Part shown: one piece after another, positions 34,406 to 43,719 of the stretch
Layout: every line of letters begins with the position of its first letter
How positions within the stretch are numbered: position 1 is the first letter of the stretch
From: Candidatus Bathyarchaeota archaeon
GTDB taxonomy: Archaea > Thermoproteota > Bathyarchaeia > 40CM-2-53-6
DNA length: 47,573 bases
Assembly (NCBI GenBank): GCA_005882895.1
Contig: VBBD01000078.1
Location: 1 to 47,573 of the forward strand
Reading direction: 5' to 3'
Translations under genes and position numbers: made by a program
Notes under the pieces: model-generated
Databases searched by the model: none
What the model was told of the DNA's origin: nothing
Seen by the model: only the letters and a program-made list of their open reading frames with translations

Positions 34406-36255
34406 TCTTTATCCTTCTTCAACTGGTCCTTCACGGACTGGAAGAATTCCTGGTTCTCGATTCGTCCTGCTTCCGCCTTAACGGCCTCAAGATCAATCTT
34501 CAGCCTCGCGTGTGTTACCTTATGTCTCCTCAGGGCCAGGAAGGCGCCGATCAAGAGCGCTGCGATTAGAGCAGCGAGAATCCCAAAATAGTATAATGGA
34601 AACGAGACGTTACTGCTCGAAGGCCTATCAGTTATGATGACTGTCTGGGTGGAAACGGCTGTGGACCCGCTGTTGTCTGTGACGTTGAGCTCCACAGTGT
34701 ATGTCCCGGCTATGGAGTAGCTGTGAGTGGGCGTGGGCCCTGATCCAGTCGATCCGTCGCCAAAGGCCCACACATATCCCACGATTGTCCCGTCGGGGTC
34801 GAAGCTCGCAGTTCCGTTAAAGCTGACCGATACAGAAGTGAGAATGGTTCCGCTCGTTAACGTGAAACTAGCGGTTGGGATCCTGTCCTGCAGCTGGATA
34901 GTCTTCGTGGCTTTTCCAGAATTTGCTGGCGATGCTGAGTCGGCCCCGGACACAGTTAACGACCACAATCCTCCAGGCTCGTTGCCTGGCGTGTATGTTC
35001 CAACCCAGAAGTTGAGAGTTGAATCAAAGACAAACTGCGTTATTGTATCATTGTGTCCGCCTCCCGAGAAAAGGAGGAATGCGGATGCTTGGCCCGTTTG
35101 GTCGGTTAGTTCTGTTAGGTCTGGGTATTGGATTGTGGAATTGAACTTGATCTGTTCGCCTATTGCAAAGTAAGACTTTGAAGTAATCGTTATCGTGAGG
35201 GTGGCTACCTGGAGCTGGGGCGATGTCGTTGCGGGCGTGAGACCCGGGCCCGTGTTTCCGAATCCGTCATCAAACCCATTGATCCCTAGCGACGCGGTCC
35301 ATGCGCCCGTTTGGTTGTTAGGAAATGTCTTGTAAGTTGCGTTGAAGGTCTGGGCGACGCTGTCGTAGACTGTTGTAAGGGATACGCTGTTTCCACCTGG
35401 GCTTGTCAGAACTATTAGGGCTGTTCCAGTGTCAGCGTACTGTCCGTCTGGGTAGGATGGCCTGAAAGAGAATGACATCCTCTCCGTTCTCTGATACGAA
35501 CTCTTGCTAGACGTTAATGTCGGAATTGACATTGAGGCCGCTCTTACAACAAAACCTTGAGCGTCAGCGGGGCTCTTCGCCGTGCTTTTGCCTGTTACTG
35601 AGACCACGTAGTTGTCGAGGACCGCGTTTCTAGGGATTTTCCATGAGCCTGTGACCAGTCCCGTAGAAGATGCCGTCGTTGTTGAGTTGAGAACTACTGT
35701 CGAGGTTGTCTGGGTTCTAATGATTATAGTTGCTGTCTCTGAGGCATTGTATCCGCTAGCCCTAATTCCTACCGTTTGCGTTCTTTGATATTCGGTATGG
35801 TCGGTGAGAATGAAGTAGAAGCCGTTCGGTGTTACGGCGACGGGGTTGCTGGTGGGCGGCGGACTTACCTGGTTAACCCAGCCGACGTAAGCTGGTTGTC
35901 CCACAAGTGAGTTGGTTCCGAGACCGATAAACGCGGCACTCGGGTATGCTAGGATGATGCCGAATTGGGTCTCGCCTAGAGAAGTTGTGTAGCTTTCCAC
36001 CACCGACGTCCATATTTTTGTTGAGGGGTCTCGAACATAGAAGTTGAACTGATACTGTGTTCCTGGAAGAGCTCCCGAAACGCTTAGAATCAAATTGATC
36101 GCATATCCTTCCTGGGATATGAACGGCAACGGAGTAAGCGTATACTGTGTCCCGGTTGTGGGAGCGTGGACCAAGGGCAGACTTGGGAAGACGAGTGCGG
36201 TGAGGGCGGAGAGGACGAATAGGACAGCGTACCTAGTCGCTTTGGCTTGTGGCAC
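34402..36255 (-). CDS. Cell-surface protein with PKD domain and C-terminal membrane anchor
   Basis: 617 residues, GTG start. A signal peptide (YAVLFVLSALTALVFPSLPL, ending HAPTT) leads an extracellular beta-rich region of repeated Ig-like segments. One PKD domain (about 465-545) has the YVWAFGDGSTGSG core. One membrane segment (YYFGILAALIAALLIGAFLA) is followed by a short positive cytosolic tail (KVTHARLKIDLEAVKAEAG, then ENQEFFQSVKDQLKKDKE). Extracellular sensor or adhesin with a tail that could touch a cytosolic partner. First gene of the MinD/V4R operon. Family otherwise unknown. Confidence 0.85.
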   Translation of the reverse strand: MPQAKATRYAVLFVLSALTALVFPSLPLVHAPTTGTQYTLTPLPFISQEGYAINLILSVSGALPGTQYQFNFYVRDPSTKIWTSVVESYTTSLGETQFGIILAYPSAAFIGLGTNSLVGQPAYVGWVNQVSPPPTSNPVAVTPNGFYFILTDHTEYQRTQTVGIRASGYNASETATIIIRTQTTSTVVLNSTTTASSTGLVTGSWKIPRNAVLDNYVVSVTGKSTAKSPADAQGFVVRAASMSIPTLTSSKSSYQRTERMSFSFRPSYPDGQYADTGTALIVLTSPGGNSVSLTTVYDSVAQTFNATYKTFPNNQTGAWTASLGINGFDDGFGNTGPGLTPATTSPQLQVATLTITITSKSYFAIGEQIKFNSTIQYPDLTELTDQTGQASAFLLFSGGGHNDTITQFVFDSTLNFWVGTYTPGNEPGGLWSLTVSGADSASPANSGKATKTIQLQDRIPTASFTLTSGTILTSVSVSFNGTASFDPDGTIVGYVWAFGDGSTGSGPTPTHSYSIAGTYTVELNVTDNSGSTAVSTQTVIITDRPSSSNVSFPLYYFGILAALIAALLIGAFLALRRHKVTHARLKIDLEAVKAEAGRIENQEFFQSVKDQLKKDKE

Positions 36256-36465
36256 TTGACTGCTCCCCGCGAAACAGAACCTGTCGAACGAGAATCAACA
36301 CGGGACTAAAGTGTCACGTAACTTCGAATGAGAGCCGAAGGTACCGAGTTGCCTCTGCGAACCCAAGCGACTAGATGCTTCAGCGTACTGAACCGTTCGA
36401 CGGAGAACCAACTAAGCCTTTGAAGAAACCAATAAAGGGACCTACCTTAGTGATGAGGATTAATT

Positions 36466-36873
36466 GTGTCAAATACCATGAAACTCGATGATGATGCAAG
36501 GAAAATCCTCGAAGGTAAGAACTTCATCTTTCTCGCAACCGTTAACCCTGATGGCTCTCCTCAAGTCACTCCGACGTGGGTCGATACCGATGGTCACTAT
36601 GTGCTCATCAACACGGCGGTGGGTCGAATCAAGCACAGAAATATCAAGAAGAATCCACAGGTTGCTCTTGCGATAACTGAACAGGGCAATCCCTACAAGC
36701 TTGTCATGATAAAGGGACGTGTCATCGAAGAGGTAACTGGACATGTGGCAGAGGATCACATCGACAAGATGGCGAAGAAGTATACCGGTGCGGAGAAATA
36801 TCAGAACAGGAGACCCGGTGAGAAGAGAGTCCTCTTGAAGATCGAGCCGCACCACGTTTCCCGCATGCGGTAG
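36466..36873 (+). CDS. PPOX-class F420-dependent split-barrel protein
   Basis: 135 residues with the signature FIFLATVNPDGSPQVTPTWV and RIKHRNIKKNPQVALAI, typical of PPOX-class F420/FMN split-barrel proteins. GTG start at 36466 or ATG at 36478. Third member of this fold in the window, which fits an F420-using organism. No clear operon partner. Confidence 0.85.
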   Translation: MSNTMKLDDDARKILEGKNFIFLATVNPDGSPQVTPTWVDTDGHYVLINTAVGRIKHRNIKKNPQVALAITEQGNPYKLVMIKGRVIEEVTGHVAEDHIDKMAKKYTGAEKYQNRRPGEKRVLLKIEPHHVSRMR

Positions 36874-37036
36874 ACGGCCCAGGAAGACTAGCCAACAGTT
36901 AGGCGGCGGCCTTTCCCGAGACCCAGCCCCGTAGCTGGCAAATCAGTTTCGCGACCCGAGGCTCAAGCATGAAACCGGACAGATTCGCAGCGACTTCTGG
37001 GGGGTCTAGCGGTGCTAGGGTTTGCACTTTGGAGTG

Positions 37037-37492
37037 TTACGTGACTTCTATGACGCGTCCAGTTTGGGCTTGGTATTGGTATCGTATGATTCTTTTCACG
37101 CAGTCTCCGTTCCAGCACTGGTAGACCCTATCGCCGTTGGAGAAGAGTTCTCGCATGATCATAGGCTTGCCGCATCCGACACAGTGGAAAGCTCCTGATC
37201 GTCGCTCGTCGAGCAGAAGACGGAGATCTATACCTCTAGTGTCAGCTTCTTTCTTCATGTACTGCCGATAGGTGAGGGTTAGTGCCTGCCAGTAAGCAGC
37301 GTTTTGAGGGGTGGTCTCGTACTCGAAATTGCGGCCGGCTACGACAGGCGGGCTGTAGCCTTCCGCGACATAAACCGGGTTCTTGGAGTAGGGCACCTTG
37401 ATCCGTGGGCCGCCGCTAGGCGGAGCCGCATGACTAGTCGGGATCGAGTGGGAATTGTCATGATGAACGGGAGGATGCTGGGTAGTGGGCAC
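37037..37492 (-). CDS. Zinc-finger protein downstream of KaiC-like ATPase
   Basis: 151 residues, GTG start. A flexible His/Pro-rich N-terminus (MPTTQHPPVHHDNSHS) is followed by a C-terminal zinc finger with HCVGCGKPM, and CWNGDC. It lies 34 nt downstream of the KaiC-like gene on the minus strand, probably co-transcribed. Not recognised as a known family; likely binds nucleic acid or protein. Confidence 0.65.
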   Translation of the reverse strand: MPTTQHPPVHHDNSHSIPTSHAAPPSGGPRIKVPYSKNPVYVAEGYSPPVVAGRNFEYETTPQNAAYWQALTLTYRQYMKKEADTRGIDLRLLLDERRSGAFHCVGCGKPMIMRELFSNGDRVYQCWNGDCVKRIIRYQYQAQTGRVIEVT

Positions 37493-37526
37493 AGTTCGCC
37501 CTTCCAGCCCTGAGGTTTCGCCGGGG

Positions 37527-38348
37527 CTACTTCTTTTTGCTAGTACGAGGCTTTTCCGACGTCAGTACAGGCACCGGGAGTGGAACCTCTACAATCCCGG
37601 CGGGAGTAACCTGGAAGGTGACCCAGTAGGTTTCATGAGGCGCGCCTTTCATCTTGCGTATCCGGAACTGTTTGACAAGAAGCCCTCTATCAGCGAATCC
37701 GGGGTTGAACCTCACATCGACGATTCCATCCACCACATAAAACAATAGATCGTCGAGATCAGCGTATGCCCGTAACGGTGTGTGGTGGGAGCAAAAGAAG
37801 GGAACAAGACGTTCCTTCGGACCTTTTGCCCTCCACGACTTCACGCCGTCAAGCATGTGGAAGACAAGTGGCCTCTCTTCCTGGACTAGAGTAAACATTT
37901 CCGTCAGAGAATCGACGAAGACGGCGCCTCTTCCCATCATTTTCATCTCCTCCATCATCGTGAAAAGCGCGCTCGTCACCGAGTGAAGATCCTTCGGATC
38001 CTTAACAAAGTGAGAGTATTTCGGAGTCTCAACTGGTTCCATTCTGAAGGAGAAACAGTCGAGAAACCTAAGCTGCCCAGAATCCAGGTATCGGTTAATG
38101 TTCCAGTCGAAGGACTCCATGTCTTGTTGTAACGCTATCGGGGGTCCTTCGAAGTTCATGTAAATGCAGGGTTCTTTTTCTATCTTGAGCATGCTGTATA
38201 GGAGCTGTTCCATCAAGACAGACTTTCCTGTTCCAAGGTCTCCTGCCAGAATTGTCAAGCTGTTTCGGGGTATGCCCTTTGGAAGGACCTTATCCACGGC
38301 TTCGATCCCGGTCTCAAACGATTTTGGCAGCAAAGGTACTCCTTTCAA
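37527..38348 (-). CDS. KaiC/RadA-like ATPase
   Basis: 273 residues, TTG start. Walker A is GDLGTGKS (36-43) and Walker B is GAVFVDSLTEM. The RecA-like fold matches archaeal KaiC-domain (single RecA repeat) proteins. No second repeat and no DNA-repair insertion. Such proteins take part in signalling or in archaeal motility (ArlH); the partner is unknown. It precedes a zinc-finger gene. Confidence 0.8.
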   Translation of the reverse strand: MKGVPLLPKSFETGIEAVDKVLPKGIPRNSLTILAGDLGTGKSVLMEQLLYSMLKIEKEPCIYMNFEGPPIALQQDMESFDWNINRYLDSGQLRFLDCFSFRMEPVETPKYSHFVKDPKDLHSVTSALFTMMEEMKMMGRGAVFVDSLTEMFTLVQEERPLVFHMLDGVKSWRAKGPKERLVPFFCSHHTPLRAYADLDDLLFYVVDGIVDVRFNPGFADRGLLVKQFRIRKMKGAPHETYWVTFQVTPAGIVEVPLPVPVLTSEKPRTSKKK

Positions 38349-38532
38349 GTCTCATCGTTGATGTTGTTGAGATAAAGGATATTGTAACTGTCTTGACGAC
38401 CATTCTCCGCGCTAGGTTCTTGCGGTCACCGCCGTACGCGGTTGAAACTTGTTTTGACTATCCAGGTCTGGAGTCTATTGGGGAACGAAGAGATTGAAAC
38501 AAAAAATCTGGGAGATCCGCAGGACTATGGGT

Positions 38533-38919
38533 TCAGCGTATCTGGGCTGCTATTGTTCTTATGAAGGATTTGTCGAGAGCACCAGCTTCGTATAGGTTCA
38601 CCATGGTGTTAGTGCTGGCCTCGCCGCTTAGTCTTCCCTGGTCGCCTCTAACATGTCTCCATTTCAGTTGCGTGTGCCCGCTTTTGGAGTTGTAGATGAT
38701 TCCGAGAACGTAGCTGACGCGGACGAAGCTGATATCGTTCGCCCGGCCTAAGGTCACCTTATCCTCAGCCTCAACGTACATTGTTCCTAGCTCGCGCGCT
38801 CGTTCTGGGAAGACCGAAAAGTCTGCTCCGTACTCGTTTGGAATGAAGGAACGACAAGTGCTTGTTATCATGAATCTCCGAAAACTTTCCAGCAGGCATG
38901 TTGTTTCCAGTCTAGCCAT
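38533..38919 (-). CDS. Hypothetical protein, 128 aa
   Basis: Soluble, with regularly alternating hydrophobic residues (TMYVEAEDKVTLGRANDISF, then YVLGIIYNSKSGHTQLKWRH). An SD-like GGAG is just before the ATG at 38919, but the next in-frame ATG at 38871 is also possible. Family not recognised. The flanking gaps 38349-38532 and 38920-39118 show no other gene. Confidence 0.5.
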   Translation of the reverse strand: MARLETTCLLESFRRFMITSTCRSFIPNEYGADFSVFPERARELGTMYVEAEDKVTLGRANDISFVRVSYVLGIIYNSKSGHTQLKWRHVRGDQGRLSGEASTNTMVNLYEAGALDKSFIRTIAAQIR

Positions 38920-39118
38920 TCTCCAACGCCCGAGCTCTTCGGCTCAGGATAGAAAGCGCAGGCTGAGGCTATTAACTTCACTCCTTGACACACACATTTT
39001 CCACCGTGCCCGCACTAAGAACTAAAAAGCTCGGTCAGGGGAAACGTACCAGACTTCTTTTCTACCCCCTAACTTATCTTTCCCCGAGCCGTAGATTTCA
39101 CGAGTCAAGGCGTTGTAA

Positions 39119-39517
39119 ATGGCCATTCTCGTCCGGGTCCCAGTGCCGATTCTAGAGGACCTCGTCGAGGCAGCAATCTCGAAACAGGGAAACATATACC
39201 GCGCAGAACTTGCTAAGCTAATTGGTGCGTCCAAGGAATCGCTTGACGGGAAAACGTCCCTGTATTTGATCAGTCTCATGAAACTCTGTGGTTTCGCGGA
39301 GGCAGACATGGCCAAGGTATTGAGAAAGTCGAAGATCGTCAACCAGAGAGGGGCGGTAACCCACGATATTTCCGCGGGAGACGAGCTGAAAGGAGTTATT
39401 GATAACGCGTTAGAAGGGTTCCAGCTGTTGATCTCCGAGAGCTTCAAACCGATAGCTCACGAAAAGGAGGATTTGTTCAACCCGGCAGCGTACAGGAAGA
39501 AGAACCCTGAAAAATGA
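39119..39517 (+). CDS. Hypothetical protein upstream of nuoB
   Basis: 132 residues, ATG start. The N-terminal half (IYRAELAKLIGASKESLDGK and LISLMKLCGFAEADMAKVLR) could be a small winged-helix or DNA-binding region. A 184-nt gap separates it from nuoB, so it is probably not in the same transcript. Family not recognised. Confidence 0.6.
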   Translation: MAILVRVPVPILEDLVEAAISKQGNIYRAELAKLIGASKESLDGKTSLYLISLMKLCGFAEADMAKVLRKSKIVNQRGAVTHDISAGDELKGVIDNALEGFQLLISESFKPIAHEKEDLFNPAAYRKKNPEK

Positions 39518-39701
39518 AGGTCCGAGACTCTGCAGAAAACAGGGGTAAGACAGACACCAGTCTACGGTGGATCCCTTCCTCCTTAGTCTAGCCAAGAGTC
39601 TTATCACGAGGAATCGAAGAGAAACTAACGAGAACCGCGTTATAGTCGTGAAGATGCGGATAAATAGGTAAAACAAGCTAAAACTAGTAGTTGAGAGACA
39701 A

Positions 39702-40253
39702 TTGTCCGCTCAGAGAACGGCCCAGGAAGAAGACCCTGTAGCGACGCTCGCGGAAGGATTGAGCATCTGGGTTGGAAAACTAAGCGACCTTGTCAAGAAG
39801 GTCGTTGACACCGGGCCGATTCGAAACGTGATCAACTGGGCCCGAATGTACTCTCTATGGCCGGTCAACATCACAACCGCCTGCTGTAGCGCCGAGTTCG
39901 GCGCAGCCAGCGGCGCACGACATGACCTCGAACGATTCGGAGTTCTGCCGATAGGTTCTCTCCGTCAGTCAGACCTCATCGTGATCGAAGGGACCATCAC
40001 GAAAAAGATGGCGAAACGGCTCAGGATGATCTACGACCAGATGGCTTTGCCCAGATATGTGATCGCGATGGGAGACTGCGCTATGTCCGGCGGCCTATTC
40101 CACGATTCCTATAGCATAGTGAACGGTGCACACGAGTTTGTTCCAGTGGACGTCTACGTTCCCGGTTGCCCGCCGAGACCAGAAGCCTTGGAGCAGGCAA
40201 TCATTATGCTTCAAGAGAAAATTCGAAGATCAAAGGTGTACGAACAAGGATGA
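39702..40253 (+). CDS. nuoB: NuoB-like subunit (20 kDa, complex I family)
   Basis: 183 residues. The four Cys that bind the N2 [4Fe-4S] cluster are in TTACCSAEF (Cys61, Cys62), MGDCAMSGG (Cys126) and VPGCPPRPEA (Cys156). This subunit passes electrons from the Fe-S chain to the quinone or other acceptor site next to NuoD. TTG start at 39702. The start of nuoC overlaps its stop (ATGA at 40250). Confidence 0.95.
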   Translation: MSAQRTAQEEDPVATLAEGLSIWVGKLSDLVKKVVDTGPIRNVINWARMYSLWPVNITTACCSAEFGAASGARHDLERFGVLPIGSLRQSDLIVIEGTITKKMAKRLRMIYDQMALPRYVIAMGDCAMSGGLFHDSYSIVNGAHEFVPVDVYVPGCPPRPEALEQAIIMLQEKIRRSKVYEQG

Positions 40254-40732
40254 GCCTCTCCCATGAAAGAGAAGATGGTCTCATCCAGAAACTGAAAGAA
40301 AACTTTCCCAGCGACATTAAGGAAACAAATGTTATCCGTCGCGCGAGGCTTGAAGTGACCGTTGCCCCCGAAAGGATCAAGGATGTGGCAATATTTCTTC
40401 GAGACAAGCTTGGGTTTGACCATCCAAACGGGGTCTCTGCTGTCGACTACAATCGAGAAAACAGGTTCGAGATAGTCTACCATATCTCATCGATTCGCAT
40501 CAAGGAAATGCGAGATCTGGTTCTCGACTTGAAAGAGTCAGTTCCGAGAAACGCTCCCAAAGTGGGATCTCTAGTCTCGGTCTGGTCTGGCGTTGAGAAC
40601 TATGAGAGAGAAAGTTTCGAGATGTTCGGAATAATATTCGATGGTCATCCGAGATTGGAGAAGCTGTTTCTTACCGATAACTGGGACGGGCCTCCTCCTC
40701 TCCGGAAGGACATAAGATTCCCTACGGACTGA
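40250..40732 (+). CDS. nuoC: NuoC-like subunit (30 kDa)
   Basis: 160 residues from the ATG at 40250, overlapping the nuoB stop. Contains the NuoC signatures HPNGVSAVDY and the stretch ENYERESFEMFGIIFDGHPR, ending WDGPPPLRKD. NuoC binds NuoD in the peripheral arm. It is separate from nuoD, not fused. Confidence 0.95.
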   Translation: MSLSHEREDGLIQKLKENFPSDIKETNVIRRARLEVTVAPERIKDVAIFLRDKLGFDHPNGVSAVDYNRENRFEIVYHISSIRIKEMRDLVLDLKESVPRNAPKVGSLVSVWSGVENYERESFEMFGIIFDGHPRLEKLFLTDNWDGPPPLRKDIRFPTD

Positions 40733-40739
40733 GGCGACA

Positions 40740-41885
40740 ATGTCAGCACCTCCGAAACCTCCTCCTTTAACAACTGTTGAGTCCACCGAGACTTCCGACT
40801 CTGGAGCTCAAACGCTCACGTTGAGCGTTGGTCCCCAGCACTCCGGCTCCGGACACATGCGGCTGATCGTGGAGGTCGACGGAGATATCATCGTCAACGT
40901 TGCCCCGGACCCCGGGTATGTACACAGAGGAATCGAGAAGATCATCGAGCTCAGAAACATAATTAAAAGCATACCCGTTATCGAGAGACCCTCGATCATC
41001 GACGCTTCAAACCTCAACCATGCATGGGTAAGATCAATCGAAGAGATTCAGGGGGTCGAGGTCCCGCGACGAGGGCAGTATCTAAGAACCCTCCTGAACG
41101 AGATGAACAGGATAATGAGTCATCTCTACTGGCTCTCCATCTACGGCGTATTCCTCGGGCACACTACCATGTTCATGTGGCCCCTCGGTGACAGAGAGCT
41201 ATTCATCGATCTAGCCGAGAAACTTACCGGAGCGAGGATCACATACTCATACCTCGTACCTGGCGGGGTCCGGCGCGATTTGCCGCCCGGGTTCGCTGAG
41301 GAGGCTGTCAAGAGAACAGAATACTTCGAGAAGCGTTTGAAAGAATACGATCGTATATTCTTCAACAACCCGTTATTCACATCTCGGGCGAAAGGTATCG
41401 GGGTCCTCTCCAGAGAGAAGGCGATCGAGCTAGGGTGCACAGGGCCAACGCTTAGAGGTTCAGGTGTTGACGCCGACCTTCGGAAGGACGAACCCTATGC
41501 CGCCTATCCTGAACTCGACTTCGAGATCTCAACCCGGCCCGACGGAGATTCCTTCAGTCGAGCGATGGTCCACATGGATGAGATGCGGGAGAGTTGCAAG
41601 ATGATCCGTCAGATCGTCAAGAAGATTCCATCAGGACCGATTAGGAGGAAAGCGCCGATAGTCCTGCCTCGGGGGGTTGCATATGGAAGGGTCGAGTCGG
41701 CCAGGGGCGAATGTAGCTTCTATCTTATCGGAGAGGGAGGCGACAAGCCCTATCGGGCACGGTACATTACGGGGTCGTACAGAAACATGGCGGCGATACC
41801 TGCAGTTCTGCTTGGAAACCGTTTGGCGGACATGCCTACGGCCTGGTGGAGTATAGATTACTGGCCGGTCGAGGCGGACAGGTAG
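40740..41885 (+). CDS. nuoD: NuoD-like subunit (49 kDa)
   Basis: 381 residues. Signatures GPQHSGSGHMR and DPGYVHRGIEK are those of NuoD. There are no CxxC pairs at either end (the C-terminus reads WWSIDYWPVEADR), so it lacks the [NiFe] centre of group 4 hydrogenases and is the complex I type. It forms the quinone-type site with NuoB. The gene follows nuoC by 7 nt and precedes nuoI by 7 nt. No nuoH lies between D and I. Confidence 0.9.
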   Translation: MSAPPKPPPLTTVESTETSDSGAQTLTLSVGPQHSGSGHMRLIVEVDGDIIVNVAPDPGYVHRGIEKIIELRNIIKSIPVIERPSIIDASNLNHAWVRSIEEIQGVEVPRRGQYLRTLLNEMNRIMSHLYWLSIYGVFLGHTTMFMWPLGDRELFIDLAEKLTGARITYSYLVPGGVRRDLPPGFAEEAVKRTEYFEKRLKEYDRIFFNNPLFTSRAKGIGVLSREKAIELGCTGPTLRGSGVDADLRKDEPYAAYPELDFEISTRPDGDSFSRAMVHMDEMRESCKMIRQIVKKIPSGPIRRKAPIVLPRGVAYGRVESARGECSFYLIGEGGDKPYRARYITGSYRNMAAIPAVLLGNRLADMPTAWWSIDYWPVEADR

Positions 41886-41892
41886 AAAGGCG

Positions 41893-42363
41893 ATGGCCCC
41901 GGTCATTGGCAAGGCGAAGGCGGCGGTCGATATCTCGATCGCCTATCTAACGGGGATTCGTCATCTCTTCCATAGACCGTACACGTTGAGGTTTCCGCAG
42001 CAACGATATGCGGTTGAGAAGGGATACAGGGGACGGCATCTGCTCCATCTTGATCGATGCACTGGCTGTGGGATATGTGCCTGGATCTGCCCGGAGAAAT
42101 GCATCACGATCGTGCCGCGGGGCCAGCGGTGGTATCCGCAGTACTTTTACGGCCGCTGCTGTTTCTGCCACTTCTGCACAGATTATTGTCCAGAGTTTGC
42201 CTTGGAGGAGACTGTTGAGTATGATATTGCGGAGTATACACGTGATCGGCTTGTGTGGAGTCCTGAGAGACTTTCCAAGCCGCCGGTAAAGAAAGACGAC
42301 AAGTACGTTTTCAGCGTCGATACGATCGGGGGAGCGTCGCAGGTCCCCCAGAAGGAGGAATAG
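41893..42363 (+). CDS. nuoI: NuoI-like subunit (23 kDa, two [4Fe-4S])
   Basis: 156 residues. Two cluster motifs: CTGCGICAWICP (56-67) and CCFCHFCTDYCP (89-100), the N6a/N6b clusters. It carries electrons from the input subunit to NuoB. The N-terminal membrane-associating helix (RHLFHRPYTLRF) is normal. FrhB follows 3 nt later. Confidence 0.95.
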   Translation: MAPVIGKAKAAVDISIAYLTGIRHLFHRPYTLRFPQQRYAVEKGYRGRHLLHLDRCTGCGICAWICPEKCITIVPRGQRWYPQYFYGRCCFCHFCTDYCPEFALEETVEYDIAEYTRDRLVWSPERLSKPPVKKDDKYVFSVDTIGGASQVPQKEE

Positions 42364-42366
42364 ACA

Positions 42367-43614
42367 TTGTCAGGGCAGGGCGCGCCGAAACCCGTAGCAG
42401 CAGCACCAGTAGCGCCCCAGGCTATGCCTCTGAAGTCGACTGTTGAGGGTGAAGGCTGGAAAGCGCGGCCGATCAAGCTCAAGATCTTCGGGAATCTCAT
42501 CCAGGAGGTTGTGAACAAGAACCTCTGCATGTACTGCGGAGCCTGCATCGCCTCCTGTCCTATCGATATTCTATTTCATAGCGAAAAGGAGGAACCGGTT
42601 ATGCGGGGCACTTGTGCTGCCTGCCAGGTCTGCTACTATAGCTGCCCAAGGATCGAGCTGCCTGTTGCAGAGGTCGAGCGACAAGTCTTCGGACGGTCGA
42701 GAACTGCTGAAGAGGCGATTCTCGGAATCCATGTCGGAGCGTACTCGGTCAAGTCCAAGGACCCTGACGTTGCTAGGCGTGCGCAGGATGGTGGTGCCGT
42801 AACCTCTCTCCTCCTCTACGCGCTTGATCGAAAGATCATTGACTACGCGGTCAACTCTGGTCTCACCTCGGGTAAGCCTTGGAGGCCGGAGCCGCAGATC
42901 GCGCGCACGAGAGAGGACCTGTTGAACCATGCCGGGTCCCGGTACACGCCGGGAGGGCAGGTGGGGGGACTCGCTGAGGTAGCGATCCCGAACCGGTCGG
43001 TTGTTAACTTCCAGGAAGAGCGTATCGCTCTTGTTGGGTTGCCGTGCGAGCTTCAGGGAAGCTGGAGGATGGGAACCCACTGGATCGCTGCGCCGAAACT
43101 TGCGAGAAATCTTGTTTTCACGATCGGTCTCTTCTGTTCCAAGGTGTTTGACTATCAGAAGATGATGGTCGACTATGTCCAGGGCAAGAGGGGAATAGAC
43201 CTCAACAACGTTACCAAGGTCAACATCAAGAGAAACAGATTACTCGTCTACGTGGGCGACAAGCTGGCCATCGACGAGCCTGTTGAGGCTGTGGCGGCTG
43301 CCGCACGGGAGGAATGCAATGTTTGCGTTGACTATTCGGCTGAACTGGCTGACATCGCGGTGGGCGCTATTGGATCGTCTCCCGGCTGGAGCACGGTAAT
43401 TACTCGGAGCCCGAGGGGAGACGAGATACTGAGGGGTGCGGTTGAATCAGGATACTTGGACATGAAACCCCTGGATCCCGTTGGCAAAGGGATAAAGTTC
43501 CTCGAGAAACTGTGCGAGAAGAAACGGCTACGGGACCCCTCCGCCTATCTGCGCCATGAGACAGCATTCCCCAAACCGGAGCCAACTTTGGTGCCGCTCG
43601 AGATCCCCCACTAG
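42367..43614 (+). CDS. FrhB/FpoF-like F420-type oxidoreductase subunit
   Basis: 415 residues, TTG start. The N-terminal half has two [4Fe-4S] motifs, CMYCGACIASCP (54-65) and CAACQVCYYSCP (83-94), followed by a FrhB domain with KSKDPDVARRAQDGGAVTSL, SRYTPGG and VGLPCELQG. Related FpoF and FqoF proteins oxidise F420H2 with FAD and feed complex I-like enzymes. Cys residues in EECNVCVDYSAELADIAVGA are typical of FrhB. It is longer than FpoF (about 350) by an N-terminal Pro/Ala-rich extension. No other input subunit is nearby. It ends the operon. Confidence 0.85.
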   Translation: MSGQGAPKPVAAAPVAPQAMPLKSTVEGEGWKARPIKLKIFGNLIQEVVNKNLCMYCGACIASCPIDILFHSEKEEPVMRGTCAACQVCYYSCPRIELPVAEVERQVFGRSRTAEEAILGIHVGAYSVKSKDPDVARRAQDGGAVTSLLLYALDRKIIDYAVNSGLTSGKPWRPEPQIARTREDLLNHAGSRYTPGGQVGGLAEVAIPNRSVVNFQEERIALVGLPCELQGSWRMGTHWIAAPKLARNLVFTIGLFCSKVFDYQKMMVDYVQGKRGIDLNNVTKVNIKRNRLLVYVGDKLAIDEPVEAVAAAAREECNVCVDYSAELADIAVGAIGSSPGWSTVITRSPRGDEILRGAVESGYLDMKPLDPVGKGIKFLEKLCEKKRLRDPSAYLRHETAFPKPEPTLVPLEIPH

Positions 43615-43719
43615 AAACCCCAGGCAATCTTCGACTCTCGCTGGGAATCAGTCTAGTATGGGCGATCTTTCCAGATCTGAAGGATGTGAACCGCTTCTGA
43701 AGATTGCTTTCACAAGGGT

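Noticed and set aside
36874-37036. Gap with GGGGGGTCTAGCGG, slightly like the repeat
   Set aside because: No other shared blocks in order; too short to claim.
40740-41885. NuoD as a [NiFe] hydrogenase large subunit
   Set aside because: No CxxC at either end, so no NiFe site.
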